Assembly (NCBI GenBank): GCA_013400155.1
Contig: VXBM01000192.1
Span: 450,741-514,740 of the forward strand
Direction: 5' to 3'
Length of the DNA stretch: 64,000 bases
From: Helopsaltes ochotensis
Taxonomy: Eukaryota > Chordata > Aves > Passeriformes > Locustellidae
The notes under the pieces were generated by a model. The model had not been told where the DNA came from. It worked only from the letters and a program-made list of their open reading frames with translations, and did no database searches. Positions 22,954 through 37,900 of this stretch are shown piece by piece; within the stretch, counting starts at the first letter, position 1; the number at the start of each line of letters is the position of its first letter. The position numbers and the translations under genes were made by a program.

Positions 22954-25900
22954 TGGGTGTCCTTCTCACTCCTGCAAATACACTGTAAATGGTTAAAGCT
23001 CAGTGATGTAATTGGATTCCTTGGCAGATTTATTTTAGGTGGTTATTTTGCAGTTATCAACTGTATATGTTCCCCATCTTCTTCCATTTAAATTTAAGCC
23101 TGACTGGCAGCATTTATGACTTCTGATTGCTGAAGAAAATGAGGCAGGATTTATGTTTAGGATTTGGAAATTCAGTTCCTAATCTACAAGACAAATTTTC
23201 GATACATGTGTTTGTCTTCTTTGCCTTTACAAAAGGGAGAGAACTAATGGAAGAGGTCCCCCTTGAATAGGTCTGGGTGTAGGTCTGATAATGGGAAATG
23301 GCAGTCTGGGTGTCATTTATTTGAGTTTTGTGTTTCACAAGGCGGTAACAGTTTGTTGGTTTGGTTTTTTTTACATCTGCAATATGAACATGTGTCAACT
23401 TTGGTTAGCCATGCCAGCAGGAGTTACACAACTTGGAATGGCAGACTGTGCCGGACAGAGGATATCCCGTGAATTTGAGAATGAAGCTTGTAGATGATAA
23501 ATGCCAAGGCAAGAGTTAATTTAGTACCCAGTTTCCATAAATAGAGGAAGTTGATTCATACAGTCACAGCTAGAGAGTACATGAGTATATCAGAGACTTT
23601 GCTGTCTTGCTTGAGATCGCAAATTTGCTAAATAATGTGGTGGGCAAGTTGCAAAATTCAGTCTTCTACCCTTAGAATGGAAGTCAGAAAAATAAAATGG
23701 CATGGAAAGATCTTTTTTTTTTAATCTTTTTTTTTTTTTTCTGCAATTGTTCTTTCACTGGTTGGTCTTCAATGCACCAACACTTTCACTATTCCAGACA
23801 TTTCAGATGTATTTATGATGTAGTAAAAGATTAGCAACATGTGATATTTGATTATGCTTGTAGAAAGAGAATAGAGAATTCTTTCATCTCAGATAAAGCT
23901 GTATCAAAACCCAGCAGAATAAGTAGTCAGAAATGAAGGTAAGGTTTTTAAATGTCAGCTGCACAGAGAGTGTTTCAAAGTTAAAAGTTGCTTGCAAGTT
24001 GTGTATATCTCTGCAAGTTTTCTATATCTAACACATGACTATACAGTATAAAAACCATATAATGTAAAGTAGTTATGTAATTATTACAGTATACATTGTG
24101 CAGGTTATGATTGTGTGCAATGTATTTTATTAATCCATGCTATATATTATTATGTAAAGCAGTATTTCAGTTTGTTTATATGCTTTACTGACCACAAGTG
24201 TTGCTGTTTTGAGGCACATGGGCTTCAAATTACAGCAATAAACATGATGGGTGGAAGAATCACAGGGACTATGGCTTGGGTTTTGCTGTCAATGATAGGG
24301 TTGAGTGTATCCAGAGCTGATTTTAGGACCATCTCTGTTTCTAAATGTGCTAACCATCTGGCACAATTTATGTATGTGGTTTGTTTCATGCTTGAGAGTT
24401 GGTTTTTTTTTTGAAGGGAGATGAACAGATACACATACACATAAGTTTTCTTTTGGACCAGTTTTGCTGTACTGTAAAGTCTCTCTGCTCTGGTTATTTA
24501 ACTTTCTAGTTTTTTAGAAATGTTAATAGAATAGGTGGTGGAGGCTTGTACCAGGCATGTTAAAGGAGTAGAACAGAAATGAGTGTATTTCTCTGCGGAT
24601 CTGCAGTGGAGTTCGGAAAGTTGTCTGGGTTGGCAGAGACTACCTTGTTGGCTTTTAAAATAAATAAATATTTCTGCCAGGGAAAAAAAGCTGCACCTTG
24701 TAAGTTCTTCAATGTATACCAGACTTAAGTAGTCAATTCCAGGAGTCTGCCCTGAAAAATGACATGTTGTAGAATTATTTTCTTCACTACTCTAAATTTG
24801 AGACTCAGAGGCATTAGTAGATCCTGAAATGGGAGCTGATAGTTCAGGGGTCTGTTGCATATGGCATTTCAGTGCTCAGCATATTAGAAAAAAAAAGATA
24901 ACCACTTACCCTAAACTGTTTCTATAAAGCATAGCTTTCATTTCTGTCCAGAACTTTTCCTTTGGCTCTAAGTTGGTCCTGTTGAGGATAACTGGTTGAG
25001 GATTCATTGCTGTCTGTCCGTAAATGCTGATGTTTTGGTAGGAATTGTTTCAACATGCGGTATCTCAATAATGTATGTTCTCCCTCAATGTGTGTTTAAA
25101 CTGTTACAGTGGTGTATTTATAGTTTCTTAAATTCTGCTCTTAAGCATATGGAATATGCATGAAATGCAGTTGATGGGCTGCGGTTGAGCCAGACTGACA
25201 CAAATAAAATCCCCTCATTATGTTCACAGAGATAATTAGTATGACTTTAAATATTTTCCTTGCGTTTTCCCACCCATGTGAATCTTGACTGAAATTGCTA
25301 ATGATTATTAAAAAGTATACACCCCTGTTCTCCACACCTGTAATTGCACTGTTTTGATGCTTTGTAGGTGTCTTGATACTGTCAGGCTTTGTAGGTGTTT
25401 GACAGAGGAGATAAACAATGTTCACAGTGGTTTTGTAGGGAATCTACAAAAACAGCTTTGTGTACTACACAACATGCAGCTTTTCTGTGCAATTTGAAGT
25501 ATTCTTTGTTCTGCCCTTCTTCTTGATATGTTAATTATGCTATATTGTACTAGCAAAATGACATTTGGCATCAATTTATTTTTACTATCCCATTTGGAGA
25601 TGCATGAGTGGAAGACATCCTGTACAAGTGCCATGTTTTAGAGTTAATTTTTAAAATTATCTAGCTCTTGTTATGTTGCCATCTGTTTTCCACTAACTTG
25701 AAGAGGAAACAGCTGTTGTGAATAATCTCAAGACAGTATTTTTAATAAAGTCTAATAGGTCTGCTTACCTTCAGTTTGCATGTGCATCACAGGGAATGAC
25801 TGTGCTGGCTACGAGGGGAAATGTGGTTTTGCAGTAGGAGCTGTAATGAATTTGGTAGAGCGGTGATTCTGTTATGTTTCCTCAGTAGCTGGATTTGAAT

Positions 25901-28900
25901 ACAGCTGGAGAGATCAGTGTTAATGGGACACACTTCACTTGCTGTAACTGTGCATTGTCTTGTAGAGGGGCTGTTATTGCACCCTTCTGCCCTCGAGAGC
26001 AGTGGTTGACAGGCAGCTGTGGAGCTGGCTGACCCTACTGATCCAGTGTAAAAACCAACTCATGGCCACACCTTGCCATGCTCAGTGTGCTCAGCCAGTG
26101 GAGGCTGTAGCTGTACTTGACCTCAGGGAAAGCAGTGGAGATGGAGAGCCAGTGACCTGGCCTCTTCAGCTGGCAGTATGCAGCTGTATGGAATTAGAGG
26201 TGCATCAGCAGGTGACACCATTTTTGGGGAAAATATTTAATTCTCTGATGGAGAATAAGTGTTGCTGATGGTAAGTTAGGGTAGGGATGTACTTGAATAG
26301 CTGATTACCTTGTGGGTTTCTTGATTGTATTTTAGACTTCATTTTGGTAAGGAGCGAGAAACCTCATGAAAGAGATGGTGTATATGAAGTATAAGCTTCA
26401 ATCACAGCTGTGATTCAACTGAATCAAGGGAAGGGTAAATGAAAGTAGAGCAGTTGACTGTCAAAGAATGCCTTGAAGAAAAGTTCAGATTGGTATGTTT
26501 GAGCTCAAGCATTGCAGAGTGGCCAAGATTTGGTACGTTTTACATAGATTGGCTTTCTTCACTACTCTCCTTTGATTTTGATAGAAAGACTGTTAGGTCT
26601 GAAAAACTTTGCAGGATTAACGGCCGTTTTTTCAACGGGCTCTACAGTAAAAAGAGTGGAAAGACTAACCAGCAGAGAGCATTAAGTGGTGGTCAGGTAA
26701 TATAGAGTTGAATGGAGAATGATGATGAATTGAACTGAATCTTCCTGTAAGTAGACCAGATTCTTTTTGTCGGAGACTTTGTTGCTTTTGCCTGAGTCTT
26801 GAGATAAATGGCATTGTAGAACAACACCAGCAAGAGGAGACATGAAACATAAGCCTTTAGTTCAAGTGCTTGAGATTGCAGCCTCAGATCTTCCAGGAGC
26901 TTACATCCCATAAACCTGTATGAAATATGTCCAGTGCCATGCAGCTGCACAAGTCCTGTCCTGTTCACTCTCATTGCTGCCCCATTTCTTGCAAAAGGCT
27001 GTGGTGTTGGCTGCATCAGGAGCCTCTACAGTGTCAGAGCTAATGGCTGCACAAGATCTGTTCTGAGCTGATGTGGTCTGTTCTGCTTAATGGATTTAAG
27101 TAGCATGTGAATGTATGTTTTTACACCATGTGGGGAAAGATGGGGAGTGAGCAGTCAGCTGGCCTGTCCTGGCTTCAAGTGGCTGTGAAGCTGCAGTGTT
27201 ACTGAAACAGATGAGAACATTGCTGCTCCATGCTTAAAAACCCTGTTATAACTCTTGTCTTCTGACACAGAATGAGTGTATGTGAGTACAGGAAATGAAC
27301 ACACACTGACTTGCAATTCAGTTGAATTTCAGTCATACTTGCTCTTGAGCTTCCCTATCAAACTTATGCTATTAAACAGTGTTTGCTGTTTCTCTAGAGG
27401 AATGTCTTATGTATGCTAAGAACATATTAGCACAGAAATCTATCTGCCTTTCAGAGGAGAGAAGCTTTGATTGATAACTATAAGAACTTGCAAGAAATAA
27501 GCAAATAGCAGTGACCCAGAATATTGTTACCTACGCAGATATTTCTTTTAAAGACTGATATTTTTCCTTAACTTTATAGGCAGTTTCTATGGTTGAATAG
27601 CAAACTTGCATTTGTTTTCCTGCTTGCAGGTATACCCACTGCCTCACTTCTGAATTCATAATGCAAGTATATTAATTTCAGAACAAGTTAGAGCTGGAAA
27701 TAAGAAACAAGTTGTTTCTTTTGCAGAAACCCCCACGAGTGAAAAATCTTCAGTATAGGAAAGATCTGTTCTGACTGTGCGTCTTTTGAAATAATTAACA
27801 TTCCTGTTTGCAAATGGCTCATCTTGGAAAGATGAGAAGAAAGTGTCTTTCTTCAGATCCCTTAACTGCATAGCTGGCAGCAACATGGTTATGGCATAGT
27901 TATTTGAGATGTAACAGTGCTGGAATATGTAGAGGTGAACTTTGCCTTAGTGGGAACTTGGGCTTATGTCTGTGATATACTCTGTGCTTCTGTTGTGTGC
28001 ATGTACCCTCTCTCCACTTGGGAGTTCCTCTGCCCTTCTGTTTTGGTATGGAATACTTCAGGCAGCTTCCAATGAAGAGTGTCTTTCCTATCAAAGTAAT
28101 TTCCGTCACAAGGCATTTTTCTGCCAGGTTGCTTTGTAACAGTTATTGTACCATTTCATGGCTAAATTGGTGTTCTTTCCACAGTAAAGCCCTTGGGGCC
28201 ATTTTTTTTCTCTGTATTGATGTGATAGCCATGCTGGAAGTATATACTGGTAACAGTAAGATATTTCCTGTCATGCTTGCTGGGAGCTGTTTGTTAAAAG
28301 GACCTGGTGCTTTGTCTACTCCTGCTCTGCATTGGTAAATTCAGCTTTGTTTGATATCCCCCCTTGTGCTGTTCTGACAGCAGGCAAGAGGCTTCCCACA
28401 CCAAGGTGCTGATCTTGACATGCAGCGCAGGAGAGTGCTTTGGTGTAAGGCAGGTTTGTCAGGCTGGAATGGCTTTGTTGGCCCTCAGATACAACTTCTG
28501 CAGTCTCTCATGCAGTTGCATTAGCAAATACTGTAATGCATTGCTCACATGTAGTCTTATCTGAGGGATCTGAAATTGCATTTTGGTTATGAAGTACTAG
28601 AGAGGGATGGAGTTTGACTGTGGAAGTTTGCTGTGTGACTTACTATGCTCAATCACAGATGGAGTCTGCAGCAGAGCCAGGGTGAAATCCAGGTCCTCAA
28701 CTGAAAGAGCCAGCTTCTTGCATAGTGGTGGAAACTTCCTGCACAGAACAGTTCTGCTGTGTGTAAAAATAAATGGACCACTTTTGAAACCACATGAAAT
28801 GAGAAAGGGGTTAACTGAGGTTGAATGAATGACTTTCCATTCTTGGGTGATCTCTGCAAAGAAGCATTAATTTGTTTTGGTAGCCAAATCTCTGGTGTAT

Positions 28901-31900
28901 TCATCCCCATCCCACAGCACTAAAAGTTATGACTACAGCGTGCACATGGATTTGTGTCCATCTACTCTATGTAACTTGTGTTCTTCCCTAAAAGGTAAAA
29001 AAAGGGAATATTTTTATCCAACAAATAGTCTTTGGATGTGCTTTGACTTTTGTGGCTGGTTATTGTAAATGTCCAGTGAAAGTGTGTGATATAATCCAGA
29101 AATCAGCTTCATTTTACACATGATTATCAGAAGCATTGCCTGACTCCAGTCTTCTGTTCTTTTGCAAGCTATGAATTTGCACAGGGGTTTGAGAAGATTA
29201 TTTCAAGACAACTTAATATTGCACATCTATAGTTTGATCTTCAGATACCTATTGACACTGGCTGCATGTGATATAGCATAGCTTCATGTGACCCTCAATA
29301 AATGTGAAAGGATTTATTGCTTACTATTTTTTGAGTTTGAGATAAAACTAGTACATGCTGTATCAGCTAGAAAAACATTATTTTCTCACTTCTATTGGGC
29401 TCTGAAAAAGATAAACTGTAAGTTGATGCGTGTGGGTAAATTATCACTTTCTGCCTGCTTGATGTGTTCTGTAAAGTGCTGATGACAGAGTTAACCAAGG
29501 TTTTGTGTATTTTGGGCTTTTGATGACTGAGTAGTTGCACCACATAACTGTGATTCAAAACTGAGAGTTTAAATTTACTTAAATGTGTGCTGTCCTTTTT
29601 GGTTGTTGGGCTGAGGAATAAGCTTGGTTGCAGTGCTTCTCCACCCGTGTGTCATGAAAGCAAGCCACTGTCATGAACTAGCTGTGTTGGCTCAAAGACT
29701 GTCAAGTTGGATCTTGGTTGAATAAAACTTCTAAATTAAGATGAACACTACATTTCAATATATCTTTTGCATTGCAGTATGTTTAGGAATGCTGTGCCTT
29801 TATACTTCCATCCTGTCAAATATCTTTTTACCTGCCCTCCCCTTTATAAAACTTAATCCTCCCTTATCATGTATGAATATTTGTGTAGGATTAAGCATTT
29901 TAAGAAAGAGAATGTCTTCTTTGTTGGTACAGCTCTCATTACTGCTGGATGTCTGCTGCTGAGGCAGTCAGAGCAGGTTTGTGCTGTCTTAGACAGAATT
30001 ATGAAACTGAAGATGCATATAACAATAAAACTTTGTCAATGTACTTCGGAGCGGTTGTCAGATATTCCTCTTGTTCATGTTTTTGAATTCCTTCACTTCT
30101 GCATAGACAAATTACTTCTTCTTTTTCGCTAGTAGAAGGTATGCAAAATATTTAACACTTCATGAGTACCTCACAATCAGTGTGGCTTTACCCCATTTTT
30201 TGCAGCTAATATGACTAACTTGTAAACTGAAACATCAATTGAGTTTCATTATATTAACACTTTGCATAATTTAGAAAAGGAAAGTAGGTCACTTTCCATT
30301 TTTAATACCCACTTTATATTTTGCATAAAAACCCAACAGGATTGCAGACAGATCGTGAAGAGTTATACATCTGTAAATATAAATTTTAATCACATGAATG
30401 TTTGTGGAAATTGCAGGGGAATATTATCATTTTGGATTAGGTGTTTCTTCAGAATCTCAGCTGCTTATATCAAGTGATGTGTTTTTGGAGCATACAGTTA
30501 CATAAACTTCTGAAGTCTGTAGTTTTGATCATTGCTTGCAAATAAATGGCTATATTCAGCTTCTTGCTTGTTTTTCTGCCGTGTTGCGCCTGTGTTATCT
30601 ATACTCTGTGCAGAGGAGTGAAGAAGTAAATGTGTTTTCCCGTAGTTACTGAAGTTGGATGGTCAAGCATTTGGTTCTCATCACATTGCCTGCACACTGA
30701 GTCATGCTTGCTTCATTAGGTTTGTTCCTCAGGCCAGGATTCATGTGATGTTCCCCTTCTCTGGACAATCAGATTAGTCACTGTTTGAAATCTTGTTTAA
30801 AAAATAAATCACACCACAGGTTTTTGCCTGCTTGCCCGTTACGTGCTTCACCACTGCTCGCTGTTTGGGTTCAGCAGCATCATTATATTGAAAAATGTGT
30901 TGTAGTCGTGGTAACTGACATATTATTGGAGTCCCACTGAAATTACTGTCCTAAATTTGGGACTAGCAAACTAGTAACTAGCAAAGAATTATCTATAAGG
31001 CAGGTGAATTTTAAGTAACTCAATATGCTGAAACACATCTCGCTTAAACTTGGCTTCTTTCATTATACTGTTAAGAACAAAATCTACATTGCAAATGTAG
31101 TAGTAGCTTGAACTTTGTCATTTATAAAAGCAATGATAATAACAAAAATTGTTAACATAAACGGCTTACTATCATGGTACCTGAATCAGACTTTAGTATT
31201 TGGGGCAGAAACTCTTACTGAATTCTCTGTACCTAGAAGTGTTTGATGGAGCCAAGATTTAATGGAGTTTTCAAACAACTTTAGGACAGTAGCAGTTCCC
31301 AGTACCTGCTATGTGATATGCTGTTATGAAGGCTCTTGAAGTTCTTTATTTTGGCACTAGAAAATTTTAGGGGTGATGGTTCATTGTGGGAAGTAGCAGT
31401 TTGAAAGACAAACTAATGCAGAAAATGTGTCGTGGCTAGATCAGAGGTAGGAAGAGAGAGGAGAAAATATATACAGTGTGGTTGTAACACACAACCCACA
31501 TGTTGCTGTTAGCTGGCTAAGCTCCATATCTAGTCAATGGACAACAAATTATGATTCAGAAAATGTGTTATGTTCATGGACCAAATCCTCTTACACTGGA
31601 GTCTGTCAACAGTAGATGTTAATGCAGGCACCTAAATTGAGCAAAGTATTGCATCTTATAAATATCACCAGGACCAATGTTTGGTTTGTACCTTGAGAGC
31701 AAATTAGGGTTGTGACACAGTAAACGATTGCTGAAATAAATGGTTATAAACTCTGTCATAGTTTACAGATGAAAACCTGAATAGAAGGAAAGATGAATTA
31801 ATGTTCTACATTAGACTTTATTTCTGTTCTTATGAACAGCTTCATTTTTCATATTGTAAGTTGTTAATAGTGTTTTGACCAGAAAATGCTTATGAAATAG

Positions 31901-34860
31901 GCGGAGGTGCAGACCAGTGTAGGAGAAAATGAGATTATCTGTAAAAATCCAAATAGTGGTGGTTTGGGTTTTTTTGTGAAGGTTTTTGGGGTGATCTTGT
32001 TCTGTCTCCAGTTTTTAGCTGATTCTCACAAGTATCAGACACTCAAATTCATTACAAATATTAGTTCACATTGTTAGTTTTCCTTTCATTTTGTGTGAGA
32101 CAGATGCATGTGGTGACTAAAGAGATATGCTGAAACTCAACTTTGGATGAATTTTGTGGGTGTGGATGACCAGCTCATAGGGAATACCCAGCATCTGAAA
32201 ACCATTGCCAGATATGAAAAATACACAGCCTCTAGGTGATTAACTACAACAAAAATTTTAATTTTGAGTCTTGCTCTTATTTGTGTGAGAATATCCACTG
32301 GAATAGAACAGACCTGTGTTGCTTTGAAGTTTGTTCAATCCTGCTGCAGTGGCTTCCCCTGGAAGACAGCATAACTGTGTATTTTGACAATTACTCTGTG
32401 CAGAGATGAATATGTTGGATCTTATGTACTGTGAGATGAGGAGCTGATCCTGCGACTGCAGATGAAGCAAGAACAAGTAAATGCTTAGGTACTTGTGCAT
32501 GTGAATTTCATTTCCTTGAAAGATTCTTCCCCCAGCTACCACCTGGGACACTGGGAAATTGGATGGGGCAATTCTTGGGTTTTCTTTTTTTCAGTTCATT
32601 TTGCTCAGTGCTGGCCGGTCAAGTCCCTTATACTGCTCTAGATGTGTGGGCAGATCTTTACAGCTTGTCTTAAAAATAATCTCATACACTCTTAGCTTGC
32701 AATTGGAAAACTTTCCAAGGCTCAAGACAGTGGTAGCTACAAGTGTCATTTCCTCCTTATACTTAAGTCAGTTTGTCTTCATCTGTTTTTTCTAAGTGAA
32801 AATTTTATTTCAACAAGGAGCCAGGAATCCTGTGCTGATGAGATTTCTGAAAAAACAGATACTTGTTTAGTAAGCCTGCTGACATGGTAAATGGAATGTT
32901 TAGGATCTTGGATGATGATGGTCCAGTTCTGTCAGTGTATGGCTGTTCTGGAAGTAGCCACTTCTAGAAATTCTTGGGCCAAACTGTGTGGTGGCTGTAG
33001 TTAAGGCAGTCTGGCTTCAGAGTAGAGGCATGTCATCCTCTTACTTTCTGTGAAAAATCCATGGGTTTGTAGATCAGTTGCAGTGTATCCTTGCATCTGC
33101 AGACTTTAAGAGTTTAGCTGCACAGCACTGCAAGCTGGCAAGTGATTGCTTTCATAGCCAAGCTCAAATGCTTTTAAACACCTTAAAATGTTGGAGGGGG
33201 AGATGCTATTGGTTTTGCTTCATTAATGGAACTGCAAGCTAGTAACAAGAAATTAGCATAATTTATGTAAATTCTTGTGTCTTGCTGTCATGCATCTGTG
33301 CAATACAGGCCATTCAACAGTGAAAAAGTTTTAAAGTCACCTATAATCATATAAGGCACCAGCCTTAGTAATGTCCAAGTGGAGTTTATTTTTGATTCAC
33401 TCTACTGGAATAAGTGTTATTTAAATATAGGCCTGGTAACTAAAGTAAAACAAATACTGTGGATGGATTTGATAATGTCCTAATCTGAGAGCTGAGTTTG
33501 TAACATAACATTTGTCAGCCACTTTAGACTACAGCTAGAAATGTATGATTTCCCCTTTTCATTAAAAAACCATTGATAAGCATGCGGACTGAGAACAGGT
33601 TATGATCTCACTTTTCTTAAAGGGTTTCCTTTTATCTTGTTCCTTAGTGCAGAGGATGCTTGTCGTGTGTGAAGAAACACATGAGGAATGCTTAAATGGG
33701 AAAAAAGAATTTGATGTCATTGTAGGAAAGTACCCATTTTCACTGTTCTTGAAGAAAGTCTAAAGTAATGCAAGTTGAGGACATATAAAAACCTTGTTCT
33801 CTTCCTGATGATGATTAATTTTCTAATAGGTAGAGTGTTTTGAATGTGGACGAAGACACTGTTTTCTCAATTAATTCTTAAATTTTACATGATTTTCAAG
33901 ATTACCTTGAACTTTTGTGCTCAAAATCACCCAGTTTCTCAATAGCCAAGTTTTATTTTGAAACACTGTGGAGCCAGAGGACCAAACTGAACCTGATCTA
34001 AACTTGATCCTGTGAGATTCTGCTTGGTGAAGATATAATTCTAAAGCAAGAACCCTTGTAGACTGTAGAACCATTAGAGGAAACAGTTACAGTTTCTTAA
34101 CAGTATCAGTAAAGCTTTGGCTTTTCAGCAAATTATTGCTTTTGGTTAGTAGTTTTTAATCCAAGCAAAACAGCCTTTGGCAGATTTGTACTTTTCATGC
34201 TACACTGCTGTAAAAATTTTTGGTATCACTTGTTGTGATAGAAGTGATTAGTGTCCTGGAAGAGAGAGGGGATCACTCTTTTCTCATTGCTTGTGTTTTG
34301 TTGGCTTTTCCACACAGCTGTTGCTTTTTGATCTACAATTAAAAATAATGAGATGTACATAAATTAAAAATTGTCCTTTTCCTTGTGTTTTTATGATGCG
34401 ACTTGGTTTTGTCTGTAAATAATATAAATGAAAGAAAAAAATACTTGTTTCCACAGACATTTCGTTTTGTTTATGCTGATGTTTTTGAGAGCAGTACTTT
34501 TGTTTGTTAGCAGTGACTAGGTTCCTTACTACAGAACAACAATCTTAAAGTATTATAAAGCGCAAAGGCTCTCAAAAGGGAACTTGAATTGGTGTTGGAT
34601 TTTGTTGTTTGATATTGTAAATCATTTGCTTGTATTTCCTGTGTCATACTGTTCTCTCTAAAAATAGCTGAAATTGCTCGCTGTTTTCACAGTGCAGCTC
34701 CATGATGGAGTACCCTGTTTAAATTTACTTCCTCTCAGCTACCCTGCCCCTCCTGCAGCCCAAATCTCTCTCTCATGGCCTCACACAACAGATGTTCAGT
34801 GACTTCAACTTTGCTGAGAGAAGGTCTTTTATTAACTTTAGGAAGCTGATTTTCTTTTTT

Positions 34861-34935
34861 AAAAAACAACCACCACTAAACCAAATAACTCCCCCTCACA
34901 AACACCCCACCTCGGAACAAAACCAAAAACATACC
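34861..34935. repeat. A/C-rich, strand-asymmetric tract
   Basis: For about 70 bases the + strand is almost entirely A and C, with very few G or T. It gives a frame rich in Pro/Thr/Asn/Lys that I judge non-coding. It is low-complexity sequence of unknown origin. Confidence 0.6.
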
Positions 34936-37900
34936 AAGAGCTGCACAAGCCACAATGTAAACAAAGGCCACAATTTAGAGGTTTCAGAACAATCTGTAGC
35001 TAGTCCCTACAGTACTGAAACTGTAGGAGAAACCTCACAAGTCTCTATCAAATGCAGCTGGGAAGTACCATCTTCAAAACACAAGCTGGATTGAAAAATA
35101 TACGTGGAACTGAGTCTAACTTTGTGTCAACACAGATAAAGAGAGAGTCTAGCTAATTCATCAGTTTTTCTGCAGAAATATGCAAAAAAAATCACATCAA
35201 AGCAACTTACAATGCTAACCTCAGAATGCCACAGGAAAACAGAATTCAAATGTAAACTCCTTGAAAACACCTTTTTCCTGGCAGTATTCTACTTTAAAAT
35301 AGTAGAATGCCTTCAACGTGTCCTTTTACATGGAATAGCTTCAATTTTGCTAAAAAGCAGCTGGACTGTGTATTTTTTATTTTGTGGGATTAAGTTACTA
35401 TTCTAAGGGGATCTGTAGAGAAACCTGATGCCTGCTGTTGACCACAATATTGGCAAGTAGCATGCAACCAGTTACTAAAGAATTGAGGAGAATTATGCTT
35501 TTTCTCTTGTACGAGCTAAGTCTTAATTTTGCAAGCAGCTCTCATGAAACTTGCTTTATAGGCATCTTTCCTCTCAGCCCTGGGATTTGATTAACAGCCC
35601 TTGTGCTATGAGCACTTAAGTACTTAAGATCATGACAAGATCTTTTGAGCCTTCTCCCTGTTCATTCTTCTTACAAGAGAAGTAAGACTGTCAGCCTGCA
35701 GCTTCTCATTGCTCTCCAGTGAAAATATCCTCAGCTCCTTCTGTTACACCCAGGAAAATAAAGCAAGATATGCGGACAGTTTATTGGGCTGCCAGGGCTG
35801 TAGAAGGAGAACTGGAATGTCTAATCACATGTGTATAGGAGAAAGGGAATTTGGCTACTTGCCATTCTGAGTGATGGGTCTGAATCTGTTCCCCATGCAG
35901 GCTGTGGCTGATGAGGCTGAGCAATTGTTACAGTGACAGAAAGGCCTGTTTGCTGTGCCAGAGCAGGCTCCAGATCAGAGAAGGATCTGTATGAAGGTTC
36001 CGAACTGCTATAGAATAAGTTTAATCATGTGAGGGGAAAAGGAGGTAGGATAGTAGTATGGCACTGGGTGTACTGGTGAAGTGGATTGTGCAGATGGGAT
36101 TTTAACAGATGCCAAATGTTCCTGTTTCTAGGCTGTGAGTAGAGGTATCAGCTGGCACTGTTCTTCAGTTTCATACCAAAAGATTTGGGGTTGATGCTCT
36201 TTCCTTGAAGCCGAGGAGGTTTCCACACAATACTCTTGCCTAAGAAGTTGTAGTTCAGGTAGTGTGCTTTCCTTGGTGGCTACTGCTGAAGCAACGCTTT
36301 GGTTTTGAGGCTGTGGTATCGAGCTGCTCAGGGCCTGTTGCTAATGCAACAGGATCTTCTGTATTGTTTTGTTGAGGATTGCCTTCCCTGGTAATGTGAT
36401 GACCATTTCACGTGGAAAGAGGCTGGCAGGCAAGGGCTTTTAGATTAAGAACAGGTCATCTAAAAATCTCATTTTCCAGATCATCAAAATCTCTTCACAG
36501 ATGGCTATTTTTTGACCTGGTTTAGAAATCTAATGCAATCTGTCTCTCCATGAGAGGAAAGTTGTGTGTATATTTGTGTATGTAAATGCCAGCGGTCAAG
36601 GCAAAAAGATTGTTGGACAAGTAGCGTTACTAGCTGCATCTATTTTAAAAGAAATACTTTTTTTAATATATCAATTTCCTTTATTAAATAATTTGATTTC
36701 CATATGATTTTTCTTATTTTCAGGCTGTGAAAATTATATACAGAAGTGGAGGGAAAAGAATGTTTTTGACACTTGACATGTATTGCTTAGAAAGTATTTA
36801 TTGTTTTTATTTTACTACAGAAGTACAAAAGAGCACTAAGCTATTTACATAGGTCATAGTTGCATGCTGAGTACGGTGGTTCTTACAACTTCACTTTTAA
36901 AATTTATTTTGTTGCTATTTTCTATTTGGACAGGAAAAAATGAATTCAAACTCCCTTTTCTGAGAGGTACACAGTATATCTACATATAGGAATTATACAA
37001 ATGTAATCACCTATTTTGCTTTCAAACATTACATTAATGTCATATAATTATCACATTAGCTGTTCAGTAATAAAGTTGGTTTCTAATGTGAATGGAAGTT
37101 TTTCAACTGTGACCGTTTCAATACTAAAAGGGATTATTTTCTCAATATATTCTTGCTGAGGTATTGCAGTCATATCCCTCCCCTAGTCCCCATCTCATCT
37201 GCAAAAAAGATGATTTTTTTTTTGCAAGAAAATGTACTACTTTCTCAACGTTCAATGTAAATGCAACTGTTTCTGTTCAGTTTAATGCATAGGCATGAAA
37301 TTCTAGGTATTTCTATGTGTTTTAATCAACTTGAGTGGTATTACATTTCTGTTTCAAGTAAAATTAAGTATTAATTAGAAACTTGCTGTCATCTTGATAT
37401 TTTACATGTATGTTGAATTTTGTGCATGAGTAGCTTTTTAAGTATAAATTGCGGTAATCAGAGGTCTGGGTGTACATATATTTTTCTTTTTCTGTTTTTG
37501 CTTGATCTGTGGATGTTCAAGCAGTAATGCTTTTTCAGAAGAAAGAAAACTTGAAAGAGATGCTTGAGATAATTTGTCAAGATTTCCAGCATCTCTATTG
37601 AGATAGAGAGCTTAAAGGAGAACAGGAGAAGCTTTTCATTCTTGATGTACATTGCTGCTATTTTTGTTCTTGAAATGCTTCCCTACAAGCTTCCTTGGAG
37701 AGTGTTTTCTTGAATATAGCAGAAAAAAAGTGGATTGTTGTGGGTTTGGATACGATGCCCTTTTCAGTTTTAGGTATTTTGTTTCTGTACTTAAGTCTTT
37801 CAGCATTCCCCCTGAAGTCAAGTGCTCTGGCATTGAAAGCTCAGCTGCTTTTATTGGATTTATTTTTTGGAGGTAGGTTTCTGTTTGCTTTGTATTCTGA

